A stretch of DNA of 47,168 bases from Myxococcales bacterium (lineage in GTDB: Bacteria > Myxococcota_A > Polyangia > GCA-2747355): NCBI GenBank assembly GCA_020431405.1, contig JAGQIK010000371.1, positions 1-47,168 on the forward strand, read 5' to 3'. Shown piece after piece: positions 36,435 through 45,354 of the stretch. The stretch's first letter is position 1. Every line of letters starts with the position of its first letter. A model generated the notes under the pieces. It was not told where the DNA came from, made no database searches, and was given only the letters and a program-made list of their open reading frames with translations. The position numbers and the translations under genes are program-made.

Positions 36435-37478
36435 ATGCAGACGCACGGGCTAGCCGAGCTTTACCGCCAGATGGGGCGCGCGCGCGCGTTCGAGCTGGCG
36501 GTCGAGCGGCTGTGGCGACGGGGGCTGATCTCCGGCGAGATGCACCTCGGCACGGGCGAGGAGGCGGTGGCGGCGGGGGTCGTCACACAGCTTCGCGCCG
36601 GCGACGGGCTAGCGCTGACGCATCGCTGCTCGCCGGCGCTGGTGGTGCGCGGCGTGCCGCTGGTGCCGATGCTGCGCGAGATGCTCGGACAGTCCGACGG
36701 GCTGTGCGGCGGGCGCGCTGGGCACATGCACCTCTCGTCGCGCGAGCATCTGGTGGCGTGCTCCGGCATCGTCGGCGCTTCGCTGCCGCGCGCGGCGGGC
36801 TTCGCGCTGGCGGCCAAGCGGCTGCGCGAGGGCGCGGTGGGCGTCGCCTTCGCCGGCGACGGCGCGATGAACCAGGGCATGGCGCTCGAGACGCTCAACC
36901 TGGCGGTGGCCTGGTCGCTGCCGCTGCTGGTGGTCTGTATCGACAACGGCTGGGCGATCACCACGCGCGCGGGCAGCGTCACCGCCGGCGAGCTCGGCGC
37001 GCGCGCCGAAGCGTTCGGTTGGACCGTGGCGCGCGCCGACGGGCTCGAGGTCGAGGAGGTGCAGCGCGCGGCGTCGGAGCTGCTGGCGCGCTGTCGCAAG
37101 GGCAAGGGCCCAGCGCTGCTGCACGTCACCTGTCCGCGCATCGATGGCCACTTCCTCGGCGATCCGCTGCTCGAGCAGTCGCGTCACCTCACCGGCAGCG
37201 CCGCCAAGCAGACGTTGGGGCGCGTGATGTCGGCGGCGGTCTCATCGGGCGGCGGCGGCGCGCTGCAGCGCGCGGCGAGCATGGTCAAGATGGTTGGCAC
37301 CATGGCCAAGGCGCGCCGCGAGACGGGCCGCGGTGACCGCAAGGACCCGCTGCGCGTCGCGCATCAGGCGGTGAAGCGCGCGGGCGGCGCGGTGGACGTC
37401 ATCGACGCAGAGGTCGAGGCCGAGATCGCGAGCGCCGTCGAGCGAGCCCTCGCCGGCATCGAGGTGCGAGATGCGTGA
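36435..37478 (+). CDS. 2-oxoacid dehydrogenase E1 component, alpha subunit
   Basis: This is a 347-residue protein. The thiamine-diphosphate motif GDGAMNQG...CIDNGWAITT is complete, and GEMHLGTGEEAV and GGRAGHMHLS match the family. It belongs to the alpha/beta heterotetramer type of pyruvate, branched-chain or acetoin dehydrogenase; substrate cannot be decided. A GAGGAGG site precedes the ATG. Near residues 255-295 an atypical Gly-rich/basic insert (SSGGGGALQRAAS, and on to RETGRGDRKD) lies where the phosphorylation loop region normally sits. Its stop overlaps the beta start by 8 bases. No E2 or E3 gene is in the window. Confidence 0.92.
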   Translation: MQTHGLAELYRQMGRARAFELAVERLWRRGLISGEMHLGTGEEAVAAGVVTQLRAGDGLALTHRCSPALVVRGVPLVPMLREMLGQSDGLCGGRAGHMHLSSREHLVACSGIVGASLPRAAGFALAAKRLREGAVGVAFAGDGAMNQGMALETLNLAVAWSLPLLVVCIDNGWAITTRAGSVTAGELGARAEAFGWTVARADGLEVEEVQRAASELLARCRKGKGPALLHVTCPRIDGHFLGDPLLEQSRHLTGSAAKQTLGRVMSAAVSSGGGGALQRAASMVKMVGTMAKARRETGRGDRKDPLRVAHQAVKRAGGAVDVIDAEVEAEIASAVERALAGIEVRDA

Positions 37479-38490
37479 GCTGACTTTCGGCGAAGCGATC
37501 GACAAGGCCATCGAGGACGCGATGGCGCGCGACGCGTCGATCGTGCTCTGCGGCGAGGACGTTCCACTGCTGCGTCCGGCGCTCTACGCGCGCTTTGGCG
37601 CCGATCGCGTGCTGGCGGCGCCGATCTCGGAGGCGGCCTTTCTCGGTGCCGCCGCCGGCGCGGCGATGGCGGGCCTCAGGCCGGTGGTCGAGCTCTACAT
37701 GGTCGACTTCGTCGCCGTGGCGCTCGACGCGCTGCTCAACCACGCCGCCAAGCTGGCGAGCTTTTCGGACGGCGACTGGTCCTGTCCGCTGCTGCTGCGC
37801 GCGCCGTGCGGGGGCGGCTACGGCGACGGCGGCCAGCACGGCCAGACGCTGTGGGGCATGCTGGCCTCGATCCCGGGGCTGACGGTGGTGGTGCCGTCGA
37901 CGCCCGCCGACGCCTATGGGCTGACCACCACGGCGCTCGCGCACGACGGCCCGGTGGTGTTGCTCGAGCCCAAGCTGCTCTCGGCCGAGTGGCTCGAGTT
38001 TCTCGGGCGCGGTGGGCGCGAGACCATGACCTTCGACGTGCCCGCCGAGGGCGCGCGCGGTGCGGTGGCGCAGGCCGGCGAGGACGGCGCCGCGGTGCCG
38101 TTCGGTGCCGCCGCGGTGCGGCGCGCCGGCAGCGACGTGACGATCTGCTCGCTCGCGGTGGGCGTGCACCGCGCGCTGCAGGCCGCCGAGCGGCTGGGCG
38201 CGGAAGGCGTGAGCTGCGAGGTCATCGACCTGCGCTCGCTGCGGCCGCTCGATGTCGAGACGGTGGTCGCCTCCCTGCGCAAGACGGGCCGCCTGGTGGT
38301 CGTCGACGAGGACTATCGCGAATACGGCCTCTCTGGGGAGCTCGCCGCTGTGGCGCTCGAGGCCAAGCTCACGCCGCGCTTCGCGCGCGTCTGCGTCGAG
38401 GACACCTTGCCCTACGCGCGCGAGCGCGAGCTGGCCGCGCTGCCCAACGTCGCACGCATCTGCAGCGCCGCGAGCGCGCTGATGGCCTAG
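37471..38490 (+). CDS. 2-oxoacid dehydrogenase E1 component, beta subunit
   Basis: This 339-residue beta subunit pairs with the alpha gene just upstream, whose stop it overlaps by 8 bases (coupled translation). Its N-terminal half has the transketolase-like core (CGEDVP, PISEAAFLGAAAGAAMAGL, HGQTLWGMLASIPGLTVVVP). Its C-terminal half is the transketolase-C domain (DVTICSLAVGVHRALQAAE, EVIDLRSLRPLD, VVVDEDYREYG). Together with alpha it would decarboxylate a 2-oxoacid and pass the acyl group to an E2 lipoyl protein coded elsewhere. Confidence 0.93.
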   Translation: MRELTFGEAIDKAIEDAMARDASIVLCGEDVPLLRPALYARFGADRVLAAPISEAAFLGAAAGAAMAGLRPVVELYMVDFVAVALDALLNHAAKLASFSDGDWSCPLLLRAPCGGGYGDGGQHGQTLWGMLASIPGLTVVVPSTPADAYGLTTTALAHDGPVVLLEPKLLSAEWLEFLGRGGRETMTFDVPAEGARGAVAQAGEDGAAVPFGAAAVRRAGSDVTICSLAVGVHRALQAAERLGAEGVSCEVIDLRSLRPLDVETVVASLRKTGRLVVVDEDYREYGLSGELAAVALEAKLTPRFARVCVEDTLPYARERELAALPNVARICSAASALMA

Positions 38491-38552
38491 GGCAGCTGCT
38501 CGCGCGCGCTGTGGCTCGCCTCTCGGCGGGCATCGGCGGCATAATCGATGGT

Positions 38553-40505
38553 GTGAGGGCGACGTTTGGTAAGTTCGAGCTGCTCACGCGGCTCGCGCGC
38601 GGTGGCATGGCGGAGATCTTCGTCGCGCGTCAGCGCGGAGACGGCGGCTTCCAGCGCCTCGTCGTGGTCAAGCGCATCCTGCCGCACCTCTCGGACGAGC
38701 CGCGCTTCGTCGAGATGTTTCTCGAAGAGGCGCGCATCGCGGCGCTGCTCGATCACCCCAACGTGATCCCGATCTACGACGTCGATCGCGAAGGCGACAG
38801 CTACTACATCGCGATGCCCTACGTGGCCGGCCTACCGCTGGTCAAGGTGATGGCGGAGTCGAGCGCGCGCGGCTTCGGTCTGCCGCTCGAGGTGACCTGC
38901 AACGTGATGGCGCAGGCGCTGGCAGGGCTGCACTACGCGCACGAGCGCGTGGGCCTCGACGGGCTGCCGCTGTCGCTGGTACATCGCGACGTGAGCCCTT
39001 CGAACCTGCTCGTCAGCGAGCAGGGCCGCGTGCTGCTGCTCGACTTCGGCATCGCCAAGGCGCGCGGCGCCGCGCAGCGGCTCACCGAGACCGGCTCGCT
39101 CAAGGGCAAGCTGTCGTATATGTCGCCCGAGCAGGGCGCGGGCGAGCCGCTCGACCGCCGCTCCGACCTGTTCTCGCTCGGCATCATCTTCTTCGAGATG
39201 GCCGTCGGGCGGCGGCTCTTCGCGCGCAAGACCGACTTTCTGACGGCCAAGGCGATCTCCGAGGAGGAAGTGCCCGACCCGGAGGCGTCCGGCGTTCCCG
39301 GGCCGATCGCCGCCGTGATCCGGCGCGCGCTCGCGCGCGATCGCGACGCGCGCTTCGCCACCGCGCGCGCCATGCGCGAGGCGGTGATCGCCGCCAGCGC
39401 CGAGCTCGATCTCGACGATCCGACGGCGGGCGTCGCGACGTTCCTGCACGGGCGCCTCGGCGACTTGCTGGCGCAGCGGCGCGACGAGATCCAGGCCGCC
39501 GTCGACGGCCACGGCGCGGCGATGACGCTCGAGCAGCGCGAGGCGCCGACCTTCGCCGACGTGGGCTCGCGCTCGACGCGCGGCAGCAAGGTGCGGCGCA
39601 AACGGCGGCCGCTCGTCATCGCGGCGGCGGTGATGTCGCTGGTGGCGGCGGCGAGCGTGGTGGCGGCGGTGATCGTGCTGCGCATGCCGAACGGTCCGCC
39701 GCTGCGCTTCGCCGCAGCGCCGTATCTTCCGCGCGCGCAGATGCAGCGCGACCTCGGGCCGCTGATGAGCTACCTCGAGCGGCGCCTCGAACGGCCGGTC
39801 AAGCTGGTGCTGCCCGACACCTATGACCGCACGATCCAGTTGCTTCTGCGCGGCGAGGTCGACGTGGCAAACCTGCCGCCGTACGCATATTTGCGCGCGG
39901 TGCGTATGGCGCGCGCGAAGAAGCGCGGCGACGCGCGCGCGCTCGTCACGGTGGTAGCGGGCGGCGCGACCTCGTACGAGGGCTACTTGGTGGTGCGGCG
40001 CGAGGACCCGGCGAGCAAGCTGCTGCAGCTTCGCGGGCGGCGGGTGTGCTACGTCGACCGCGCGTCGACGAGCGGCTATCTGATCGCGCGCGTGCTCGTG
40101 CGGCGAAGCGGCTTCGACCCCGACCGTTTCTTCTCGTCGGCGCAGTTTTCGGGCAATCACCACCAGGCGCTGCGCGACCTGCTCGCCAAGCGCTGCGACG
40201 TGGCGACCGTCTACGCCGGGGCCTACCGGTCGGCCGACGCCGAGGGCATCGCGGTCGGCCAGACGCGCATCGTGGCGATCACACCGCCGCTGCCCTACGA
40301 CGTGATCGCGCCGGCGCCGGGGCTGCGCGCGGACGTGCGCCACGCCGTGCGGCAGGCGCTGCTCGGGTTTTCCCCCAAGCGCGAGCTATCGCGGGCGCGT
40401 CTGGGCCCGTCGATCCCGATCACGAGCTTCACGCCCACCCGCGAGCACGACTTCGACGAGCTTCGCCGAGAGCTCGCGGCGACCCGCGAGCAGGCACGCC
40501 AATAG
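38553..40505 (+). CDS. Transmembrane Ser/Thr kinase with PhnD-like sensor domain
   Basis: This is a 650-residue protein in three parts. Residues 7-285 are a eukaryotic-type kinase with Gly-rich loop [12 protein letters not shown], Lys40 (VVVKRI), Glu59, HRDVSPSN (144-151), DFG (164-166) and SPEQ (191-194); all catalytic residues are present. A basic stretch (KVRRKRRP) and one TM helix (about 353-376) follow. Residues 383-635 are a phosphonate-binding-like domain of the PhnD/SsuA type ([55 protein letters not shown]). The outside domain should bind a ligand and set kinase activity inside. Start is GTG at 38553; the longer open frame back to 37806 overlaps E1 beta and is not coding. Confidence 0.9.
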   Translation: MRATFGKFELLTRLARGGMAEIFVARQRGDGGFQRLVVVKRILPHLSDEPRFVEMFLEEARIAALLDHPNVIPIYDVDREGDSYYIAMPYVAGLPLVKVMAESSARGFGLPLEVTCNVMAQALAGLHYAHERVGLDGLPLSLVHRDVSPSNLLVSEQGRVLLLDFGIAKARGAAQRLTETGSLKGKLSYMSPEQGAGEPLDRRSDLFSLGIIFFEMAVGRRLFARKTDFLTAKAISEEEVPDPEASGVPGPIAAVIRRALARDRDARFATARAMREAVIAASAELDLDDPTAGVATFLHGRLGDLLAQRRDEIQAAVDGHGAAMTLEQREAPTFADVGSRSTRGSKVRRKRRPLVIAAAVMSLVAAASVVAAVIVLRMPNGPPLRFAAAPYLPRAQMQRDLGPLMSYLERRLERPVKLVLPDTYDRTIQLLLRGEVDVANLPPYAYLRAVRMARAKKRGDARALVTVVAGGATSYEGYLVVRREDPASKLLQLRGRRVCYVDRASTSGYLIARVLVRRSGFDPDRFFSSAQFSGNHHQALRDLLAKRCDVATVYAGAYRSADAEGIAVGQTRIVAITPPLPYDVIAPAPGLRADVRHAVRQALLGFSPKRELSRARLGPSIPITSFTPTREHDFDELRRELAATREQARQ

Positions 40506-40519
40506 CGCTAAACGTGTGC

Positions 40520-40545
40520 TAGCTTCGGCGCGGCGAAGCAAGGAG
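40520..40545 (+). promoter_or_regulatory. -10-like element and hairpin next to the pyrR ribosome site
   Basis: TGCTAGCTT (hexamer 40520-40525) overlaps a hairpin, GCTTCG (40522-40527) with CGAAGC (40534-40539). The stem ends 1-2 nt before AAGGAG (40540-40545). In some bacteria PyrR binds RNA hairpins near pyr gene starts, so this could be its target, but the loop does not match a known PyrR site. Confidence 0.3.
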
Positions 40546-40554
40546 ACGGATATC

Positions 40555-41121
40555 TTGGCCCTTACCGAGATTCGCGAGCTGATGGACGGCGCGGCCATCG
40601 CGCGCGTTTTGCGCCGCATGGCCCACGAGATCATCGAGCGCGAGCAGGGCACCGATGACCTGGTGCTGGTAGGCATCTACTCGGGCGGCGTGTACCTGGC
40701 GGGTCGGCTGGCCAAGCACATCGGCGAGATCGAGGGGCGCGAGCCGCCGCGCGGCGCGGTGGATATCACCTTGTACCGCGACGATCTGTTCGAAGGGCTG
40801 CCGCGGCCTGTCATCGGCAAGACCGAGCTGCCGTTCCGGCTCGCTCACAAGAAGGTCGTGCTGGTCGACGACGTCTGCTTCACCGGGCGCACGGTGCGCG
40901 CCGCGCTCGACGCGCTCAACGACTACGGACGGCCGCACCGCGTGCGCCTCGCCGTGCTCGTCGACCGCGGGTTACGCGAGCTTCCGATCCAGCCCGACTA
41001 CGTTGGCTTGCGCGTCGAGACCGACGTCGATCAGAGCGTCAAGGTGCGCCTGGTCGAGAAGGGCGAACAGGATCGCGTGGTGCTGTTTCGCAAGGAACCC
41101 GACGCGCGAGGAGAGGGCTAG
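40555..41121 (+). CDS. pyrR: PyrR: pyr regulator / uracil phosphoribosyltransferase
   Basis: This 188-residue protein has the phosphoribosyltransferase fold with the PRPP loop [13 protein letters not shown], the YRDDLFEG motif and [13 protein letters not shown], all characteristic of PyrR. It can make UMP from uracil and, in many bacteria, binds pyr mRNA to lower expression. The TTG at 40555 is preferred because AAGGAG lies 10 nt upstream and the protein then starts as in other PyrR; an upstream in-frame GTG at 40516 would precede this site. It ends 2 bp before pyrB, so the pair is an operon. Confidence 0.95.
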   Translation: MALTEIRELMDGAAIARVLRRMAHEIIEREQGTDDLVLVGIYSGGVYLAGRLAKHIGEIEGREPPRGAVDITLYRDDLFEGLPRPVIGKTELPFRLAHKKVVLVDDVCFTGRTVRAALDALNDYGRPHRVRLAVLVDRGLRELPIQPDYVGLRVETDVDQSVKVRLVEKGEQDRVVLFRKEPDARGEG

Positions 41122-41123
41122 CC

Positions 41124-42053
41124 ATGTTCTCCCAGCGTCATCTGCTCGACATCGAGAGCCTCAGCCGCGAGGACATCGTCACCGTGCTCGACCTCGCCGA
41201 GCGCTTCCGCGAGATCTCCGAGCGGCCGATCAAGAAGGTGCCCACGCTGCGCGGCAAGACCGTGGTCAACCTCTTCATGGAGCCTTCGACGCGCACGCGC
41301 TCGAGCTTCGAGGTCGCCGAAAAGCGCATGAGCGCCGACTCGCTCAACTTCTCCGCGTCGGGCTCGGCGACGAAGAAGGGCGAGACGCTGCTCGACACGG
41401 TGCGCAACCTGCAGGCGATGGCGCCGGACTTCATCGTGATCCGACACGCCTACGCCGGCGCGCCGCACTTCATCGCGCGCCACGTCGACGCCGCGGTGAT
41501 CAACGCAGGCGACGGCGCGCACGCGCATCCCACGCAAGCGCTGCTCGACTGCGCGACGATCCGCGAGCACAAGGGCCCCCTCGACGGGCTCGAGATCGCC
41601 ATCGTCGGCGACATCGCGCACAGCCGCGTGGCGCGCTCGGACATCTTCGCCTTCACCAAGCTCGGCGCCAACGTGCGTCTCTCGGGCCCGCGCACGATGA
41701 TCCCGCGCCACGTCGAGGCGCTCGGCGTGCGCGTCGAGCCCACGGTAGAGGCGGCGCTCGAGGGCGCCGACGTGGTGATGACGCTGCGTATCCAGGCCGA
41801 GCGGCAGGGCGGGCTTTGCCTCTTCCCGTCGACGCGCGAGTACGCGCGCACCTTCGGCATCAACCACCAGCGGCTGGCGCTGGCCAAGCCCGACGCCATC
41901 GTGATGCACCCGGGCCCGATCAACCGCGGCGTCGAGATGACGCCCGAGGTCGCCGACAGCGAGCGCTCGGTGATCCTCAGTCAGGTCACCCACGGCGTGG
42001 CGGTGCGCATGGCGGTGCTGTTTCTGTTGGCGGGATCGCCGCCGGTGGAGTAG
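41124..42053 (+). CDS. pyrB: Aspartate carbamoyltransferase, catalytic subunit
   Basis: This 309-residue enzyme joins carbamoyl phosphate and aspartate, the first committed step of pyrimidine synthesis. Key motifs are intact: [11 protein letters not shown] (Ser55-Thr-Arg57), Lys84 region [23 protein letters not shown] and [11 protein letters not shown]. It follows pyrR with a 2-bp gap. No pyrC or pyrI follows; the next 200 bp hold only an inverted-repeat element. Without an adjacent regulatory chain, control would come through pyrR. Confidence 0.97.
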   Translation: MFSQRHLLDIESLSREDIVTVLDLAERFREISERPIKKVPTLRGKTVVNLFMEPSTRTRSSFEVAEKRMSADSLNFSASGSATKKGETLLDTVRNLQAMAPDFIVIRHAYAGAPHFIARHVDAAVINAGDGAHAHPTQALLDCATIREHKGPLDGLEIAIVGDIAHSRVARSDIFAFTKLGANVRLSGPRTMIPRHVEALGVRVEPTVEAALEGADVVMTLRIQAERQGGLCLFPSTREYARTFGINHQRLALAKPDAIVMHPGPINRGVEMTPEVADSERSVILSQVTHGVAVRMAVLFLLAGSPPVE

Positions 42054-42059
42054 CGGGGC

Positions 42060-42215
42060 GGCCTCGGGCCTCAGGCCTCGGGCCTCGGGTCGCACCGTAG
42101 GCTCGCGCTTCGCGCTTCGCAGCGCCGCGGCGGTCGCAAGCGTGCAGGGCTGCGAAGCGTGCATAGCGCTCGCAGGCACCCAGAACCCGAGGCCTGGGGC
42201 CCGAGGCCCGAGGCC
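42060..42215. repeat. Nested long inverted repeat built of GGCCTCGG units
   Basis: Two 31-bp arms (42060-42090 and 42185-42215) are imperfect reverse complements. Each is built from 7-8 bp units of GGCCTCGG type; the outer 13 and inner 10 or so bases match exactly. Inside the 94-bp loop, CGCTTCGCAGC (42113-42123) and GCTGCGAAGCG (42149-42159) form a second, perfect 11-bp stem. The element fills the gap between the convergent genes pyrB and the endonuclease. It could be a terminator or a dispersed genomic repeat. Confidence 0.8.
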
Positions 42216-42252
42216 GCAGTGGGCCGCGGTGCCGCGCCAGCGGCAGCGCCGC

Positions 42253-43125
42253 TCACTGCCAGAGGGGGACGCGTTCGATGATGCGGTCCTCGCCGAGCTC
42301 GGCGCAGAGCGCTTCGAGCTCGTCGCGTTTGGCGCCGCGCCAGCGCAGGTCGTCGAGCGACTCGGCGTGCGGCACGTCGGTGCGCAGCACGGCGAGCTGG
42401 CGGTAGAGGGCGGCGTCGTCGCGGCGTTCGGCGAGGTTCTGGGCGAGGGCCTCGGCGCCGCGCACCTTGACCGTCCATCGCGTGTGGTCGTCGGGGATGT
42501 TGTCGATGTGCTCGTAGACCGAGAGCACGGCGGCGGCAGACTTAGCGCCCCAGCGCGGGATGCCGGGGATGCCGTCGGCGCTGTCGCCGACGAGGCCCAG
42601 GTAGTCGGGCACGCTGCCCGGCGAGATGCCGAGCTTTTCGCGCACGCCGTCCTCGTCGATGATCTTGTTGCGCCGCCGGTCGAGCATCACGATGCGATCG
42701 CCGCGCACGCACTGCATGAGGTCCTTGTCCGGCGAGCAGAGGAAGATGCGCTCCACCTCGGGCGACTGGCCGTAGCGTGCGGCGCCGGTGGCGAGGCCGT
42801 CGTCGGCCTCGAACTCGATCATCGACCAGCAGGTGATGCCCAGCGCGCGCGTGGCGCGCTCGGCGAGCGGAAACTGCGCCCACAACAGCGGCTCCATGCC
42901 TTCGCCGGTTTTGTAGCCGTCGAACATCGCGTTGCGAAACGACTCGATCTGCGTGTCGTAGGCGCAGGCGATGTGCGTCGTGGTCTCCTCGCGAAGCAGC
43001 GAGATCAGCGTGCGCAGCAGCGCGCGCGTGGCGCCGACCTCGCGGCCGTCGGGGGCCTTGGCGTCGGGCGCGCCGAAGAACTGGCGAAAGAGCTCGTAGG
43101 TGCCGTCGACGAGGTGAACGAACAT
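42253..43125 (-). CDS. 5'-3' exonuclease / flap endonuclease-like protein
   Basis: This 290-residue protein resembles the stand-alone nuclease part of DNA polymerase I (FEN family). It has an N-terminal VHLVDGTYELFRQFFG, conserved acids in FEADDGLA and FLCSPDKDLMQCV, a GDSADGIPGIP segment, and helix-hairpin-helix RWGAKSAAAVL. Metal-binding Asp residues are in place. It would trim RNA primers or flaps. The start is ATG at 43125; the frame open to 43491 is an artefact over the next gene. It starts 10 bp after the stop of the metallopeptidase-like gene, probably in one transcript. Confidence 0.9.
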   Translation of the reverse strand: MFVHLVDGTYELFRQFFGAPDAKAPDGREVGATRALLRTLISLLREETTTHIACAYDTQIESFRNAMFDGYKTGEGMEPLLWAQFPLAERATRALGITCWSMIEFEADDGLATGAARYGQSPEVERIFLCSPDKDLMQCVRGDRIVMLDRRRNKIIDEDGVREKLGISPGSVPDYLGLVGDSADGIPGIPRWGAKSAAAVLSVYEHIDNIPDDHTRWTVKVRGAEALAQNLAERRDDAALYRQLAVLRTDVPHAESLDDLRWRGAKRDELEALCAELGEDRIIERVPLWQ

Positions 43126-43135
43126 GGCCCGGAGA

Positions 43136-43690
43136 CTAGCACCCGTCGTCGTCTTCGGTGGCGAAGAGCAGGTCTTGGTCGAGCGCGCGCGCGGCGGGCG
43201 CGGCGAGCGTGACGATCGCGCGCGTGCGGCGCAGGGCATCTTCGAGGTGCGGGTGCCACGGCGGCGTCGACGCGCGTGCGAGCGCGGCGCGCGCGGCCTC
43301 GTCGCCGGCGATAGGATCGTCGCCGAGCGCCTCGTAGAACGGGCGGTGCTCGGTGGTGGGCGCCAGCACGCGGCGCAGGCCGTGGCGGTCGGCGAGCGCC
43401 GCCTGCACGCGCAGCGCGGCGAGCTCGCGCGGGCGGTCGGCGTCGCTGACGTTGTCGAGTCCCCAGTCGGGCTCGCCGAAGGCGCTCGCACCTTCGACCA
43501 GCGAGTGACACAGCTCGTGAAAGATCATCTGCGCCAGGCAGTCGTCGGCGTCGAGTGTCGCCGCGGCGCCGATGGTGAGCGTGCCGCGCCCGTCGCTTGC
43601 GGCGTAGACCTCGTCGCTGCGCGCGACGCGCAGGCCCAGCGCGCGCGCGGTCGCGAGCCAGATCACGTCCAGTGGATCGGCGTAGCGCAC
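43136..43690 (-). CDS. HELCH metallopeptidase-like protein
   Basis: This is a 184-residue protein of unknown family with a zinc-metallopeptidase-type HExxH motif, HELCH (His58, Glu59, His62), in a helix reading MIFHELCHSLVEG. A third ligand (Asp or Glu about 15-25 residues on, as in WGLDNVSD or further) is not certain. No signal peptide or TM is seen, so it is cytosolic. GTG at 43690 is the start, with a G-rich site before it. The gene lies 41 bp after the kelch gene and is followed 10 bp later by the FEN-like gene. Confidence 0.65.
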   Translation of the reverse strand: MRYADPLDVIWLATARALGLRVARSDEVYAASDGRGTLTIGAAATLDADDCLAQMIFHELCHSLVEGASAFGEPDWGLDNVSDADRPRELAALRVQAALADRHGLRRVLAPTTEHRPFYEALGDDPIAGDEAARAALARASTPPWHPHLEDALRRTRAIVTLAAPAARALDQDLLFATEDDDGC

Positions 43691-43731
43691 GCCCCAAGGG
43701 GACTACGAAAGCGGGTGCGCTGCAAGCGCTG

Positions 43732-45228
43732 CTACTTGCCGCCGTTTGCGGTGAGCGGCGCGATCATCGCGCTCGTCGGGTCGCGCAGGTCGCCGAAGAA
43801 CGACGTGTTGAAGCCCGCCAGCACGCAGTGCTCGGACGCCAGCTCGCGCACCGTCTGACACGAGACAGTCTTCTTGCTCAGCTGCGCGGCGACGTGCTTG
43901 ATCGACGTCGGCTGGCCATTGCGCTCGGTGATGGTGGTCAGCTCGGCGCTCAGCGTCTGCTCGAGGATGCGCTTGATACGCGTGATGTTGGTCTCGTTGA
44001 TGAAGGCCAGCACGTTGCCGCCCCACTCTTGCCAAGCGCTCGGCGAGCCTTGGTGATGGCGCGTCATGATCGCCTTCTGCGCGGGCAGGTTGTCACCCTC
44101 GTACCAGGCGCCCTTTCGCAGCCGATAGATCTCGACGGCGGAGATCTGCGGGTCGATGCGTTGCGCCGAACCGGTCGGGCCGGTGCCGCCGCCGGCGACG
44201 ACGATCTCGGGGCCCTCCTTGGTGTGGCGCACGGCCACGCCGGGGTGCATGCGCGGGTTGTTGAGCTTGGTCGACGGCAGCCAGCAGCCGCGCGTCACGT
44301 CGTAGATGTCGACCTTCGCCGTCGGCGGCGAGAGCGTGGGGTCGCTGCCGAAGGGCTGCTCGGCGCCGCCGGCGAACACCAGGTAGCGCTTGCCTTTGAC
44401 CTTGTCCTCGGCAAACACGACGCTGCCGCCAAAGCGGGCGGTGGGCATCTCCTTGAGGCCGGGGAACTTGGCGTCGATCTCGGCGTCGCTCAGCCAGGCG
44501 CCGCGTTTGCCACCCTCGCACTTCTTGGAGCGATCGAAGACCTGCACGCGCTTGCTCGCGGTGTACGACTTGTCGTTGCCGATGCCGCCGGCGACGAGGA
44601 TGTAGCGACCGGCGCCGCCGACCACCGGCGAGACGGCGGGGTAGGGCATGTCGGGCAGCTTCTGGTGCGCCTTGGTGACACCGTCGACGATGAAGACGCG
44701 CTTTTGCGCCGTCGTGTAGATGCTGGTCGAGCCGGGGCCGTTGAGCGAGCCGCCGGCGACGACTAGCGTGCGCCCCACCGTGCCCGCGCCCTGCAGCATC
44801 AGCGCTTGGTTGCTCTGCGAGCCGCCGTGGGTCAGCTCGCGCGGCAGCGTGAGGTACGACAGGCGGCCGGTGCCGCGCTGGTAGTACTTGATCGTCGCCG
44901 CGTTGTTCTCCCAGCCGGCCACCACCAGCTCGGCGCGCTGCGAGAGACGGTTGAAGTGGTAGCTGCCGGCGAGCGGAAAGAAGACGCGGTTGGTCACGCC
45001 CGTGGCGTGCTGGTTGGTAGACAGCGACTGCGTGGTCAGCACGCTGCCGCGCTGGTGCGCGTCGCGATTGATCAGGCGCCACTTGGGTGCGAAGGGCGTC
45101 TTGCTGTTAGCGAGGTAGTGCTTGTCGTGCGCCTTGATGACCTGCTCGGGCGACGCCTGGGCGACGCCGCCGAGCAGCCCAACGAGCGCTAGCGCGGTGA
45201 TGATGCTGCGTTTGATGATGGTCTGCAT
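43732..45228 (-). CDS. Secreted kelch-repeat protein
   Basis: This 498-residue exported protein has a Sec signal peptide (MQTIIKRSIITALALVG, cut after VAQA). Several kelch-like blades follow, each with a paired Gly and a downstream aromatic: TLVVAGGSLNGPGSTSIY, YILVAGGIGNDKSYTASKR, YLVFAGGAEQPFG and EIVVAGGGTGP. They should form a beta-propeller. The last 120 residues differ and have three Cys. A GGGAGG site is 9 nt before the ATG. Kelch proteins of this kind are abundant in Myxococcota with unknown partners. A hairpin and an AT-rich -10-like site lie upstream. Confidence 0.85.
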   Translation of the reverse strand: MQTIIKRSIITALALVGLLGGVAQASPEQVIKAHDKHYLANSKTPFAPKWRLINRDAHQRGSVLTTQSLSTNQHATGVTNRVFFPLAGSYHFNRLSQRAELVVAGWENNAATIKYYQRGTGRLSYLTLPRELTHGGSQSNQALMLQGAGTVGRTLVVAGGSLNGPGSTSIYTTAQKRVFIVDGVTKAHQKLPDMPYPAVSPVVGGAGRYILVAGGIGNDKSYTASKRVQVFDRSKKCEGGKRGAWLSDAEIDAKFPGLKEMPTARFGGSVVFAEDKVKGKRYLVFAGGAEQPFGSDPTLSPPTAKVDIYDVTRGCWLPSTKLNNPRMHPGVAVRHTKEGPEIVVAGGGTGPTGSAQRIDPQISAVEIYRLRKGAWYEGDNLPAQKAIMTRHHQGSPSAWQEWGGNVLAFINETNITRIKRILEQTLSAELTTITERNGQPTSIKHVAAQLSKKTVSCQTVRELASEHCVLAGFNTSFFGDLRDPTSAMIAPLTANGGK

Positions 45229-45265
45229 TGTCGGGCCTCCCGTTGGCTGCCAGGCGGGAGAGCAG

Positions 45266-45332
45266 GAACTGGACCAACGTCCAGTTCGGCGCAGACAGGC
45301 CTATAATTCAAGGGATGTTGCGAGGACGCAAC
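45266..45332 (-). promoter_or_regulatory. Palindromes and promoter before the kelch gene
   Basis: In the 126-bp gap, GAACTGGAC (45266-45274) and GTCCAGTTC (45279-45287) form a perfect 9-bp palindrome with a 4-nt loop. A second one, GTTGCG/CGCAAC, spans 45317-45332. Between them on the minus strand lies TTGAATTATAGG, the most AT-rich stretch here, which fits a -10 region. The first palindrome would sit in the leader or act as an operator. Confidence 0.45.
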
Positions 45333-45354
45333 GGCAGTAGATTCCAGTGTGGCG

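Noticed and set aside
37806-38552. N-terminal extension of the Ser/Thr kinase through E1 beta
   Set aside because: It overlaps the well-supported E1 beta gene and has Arg/Ala-rich shadow composition. The kinase Gly-loop begins right after the GTG at 38553.
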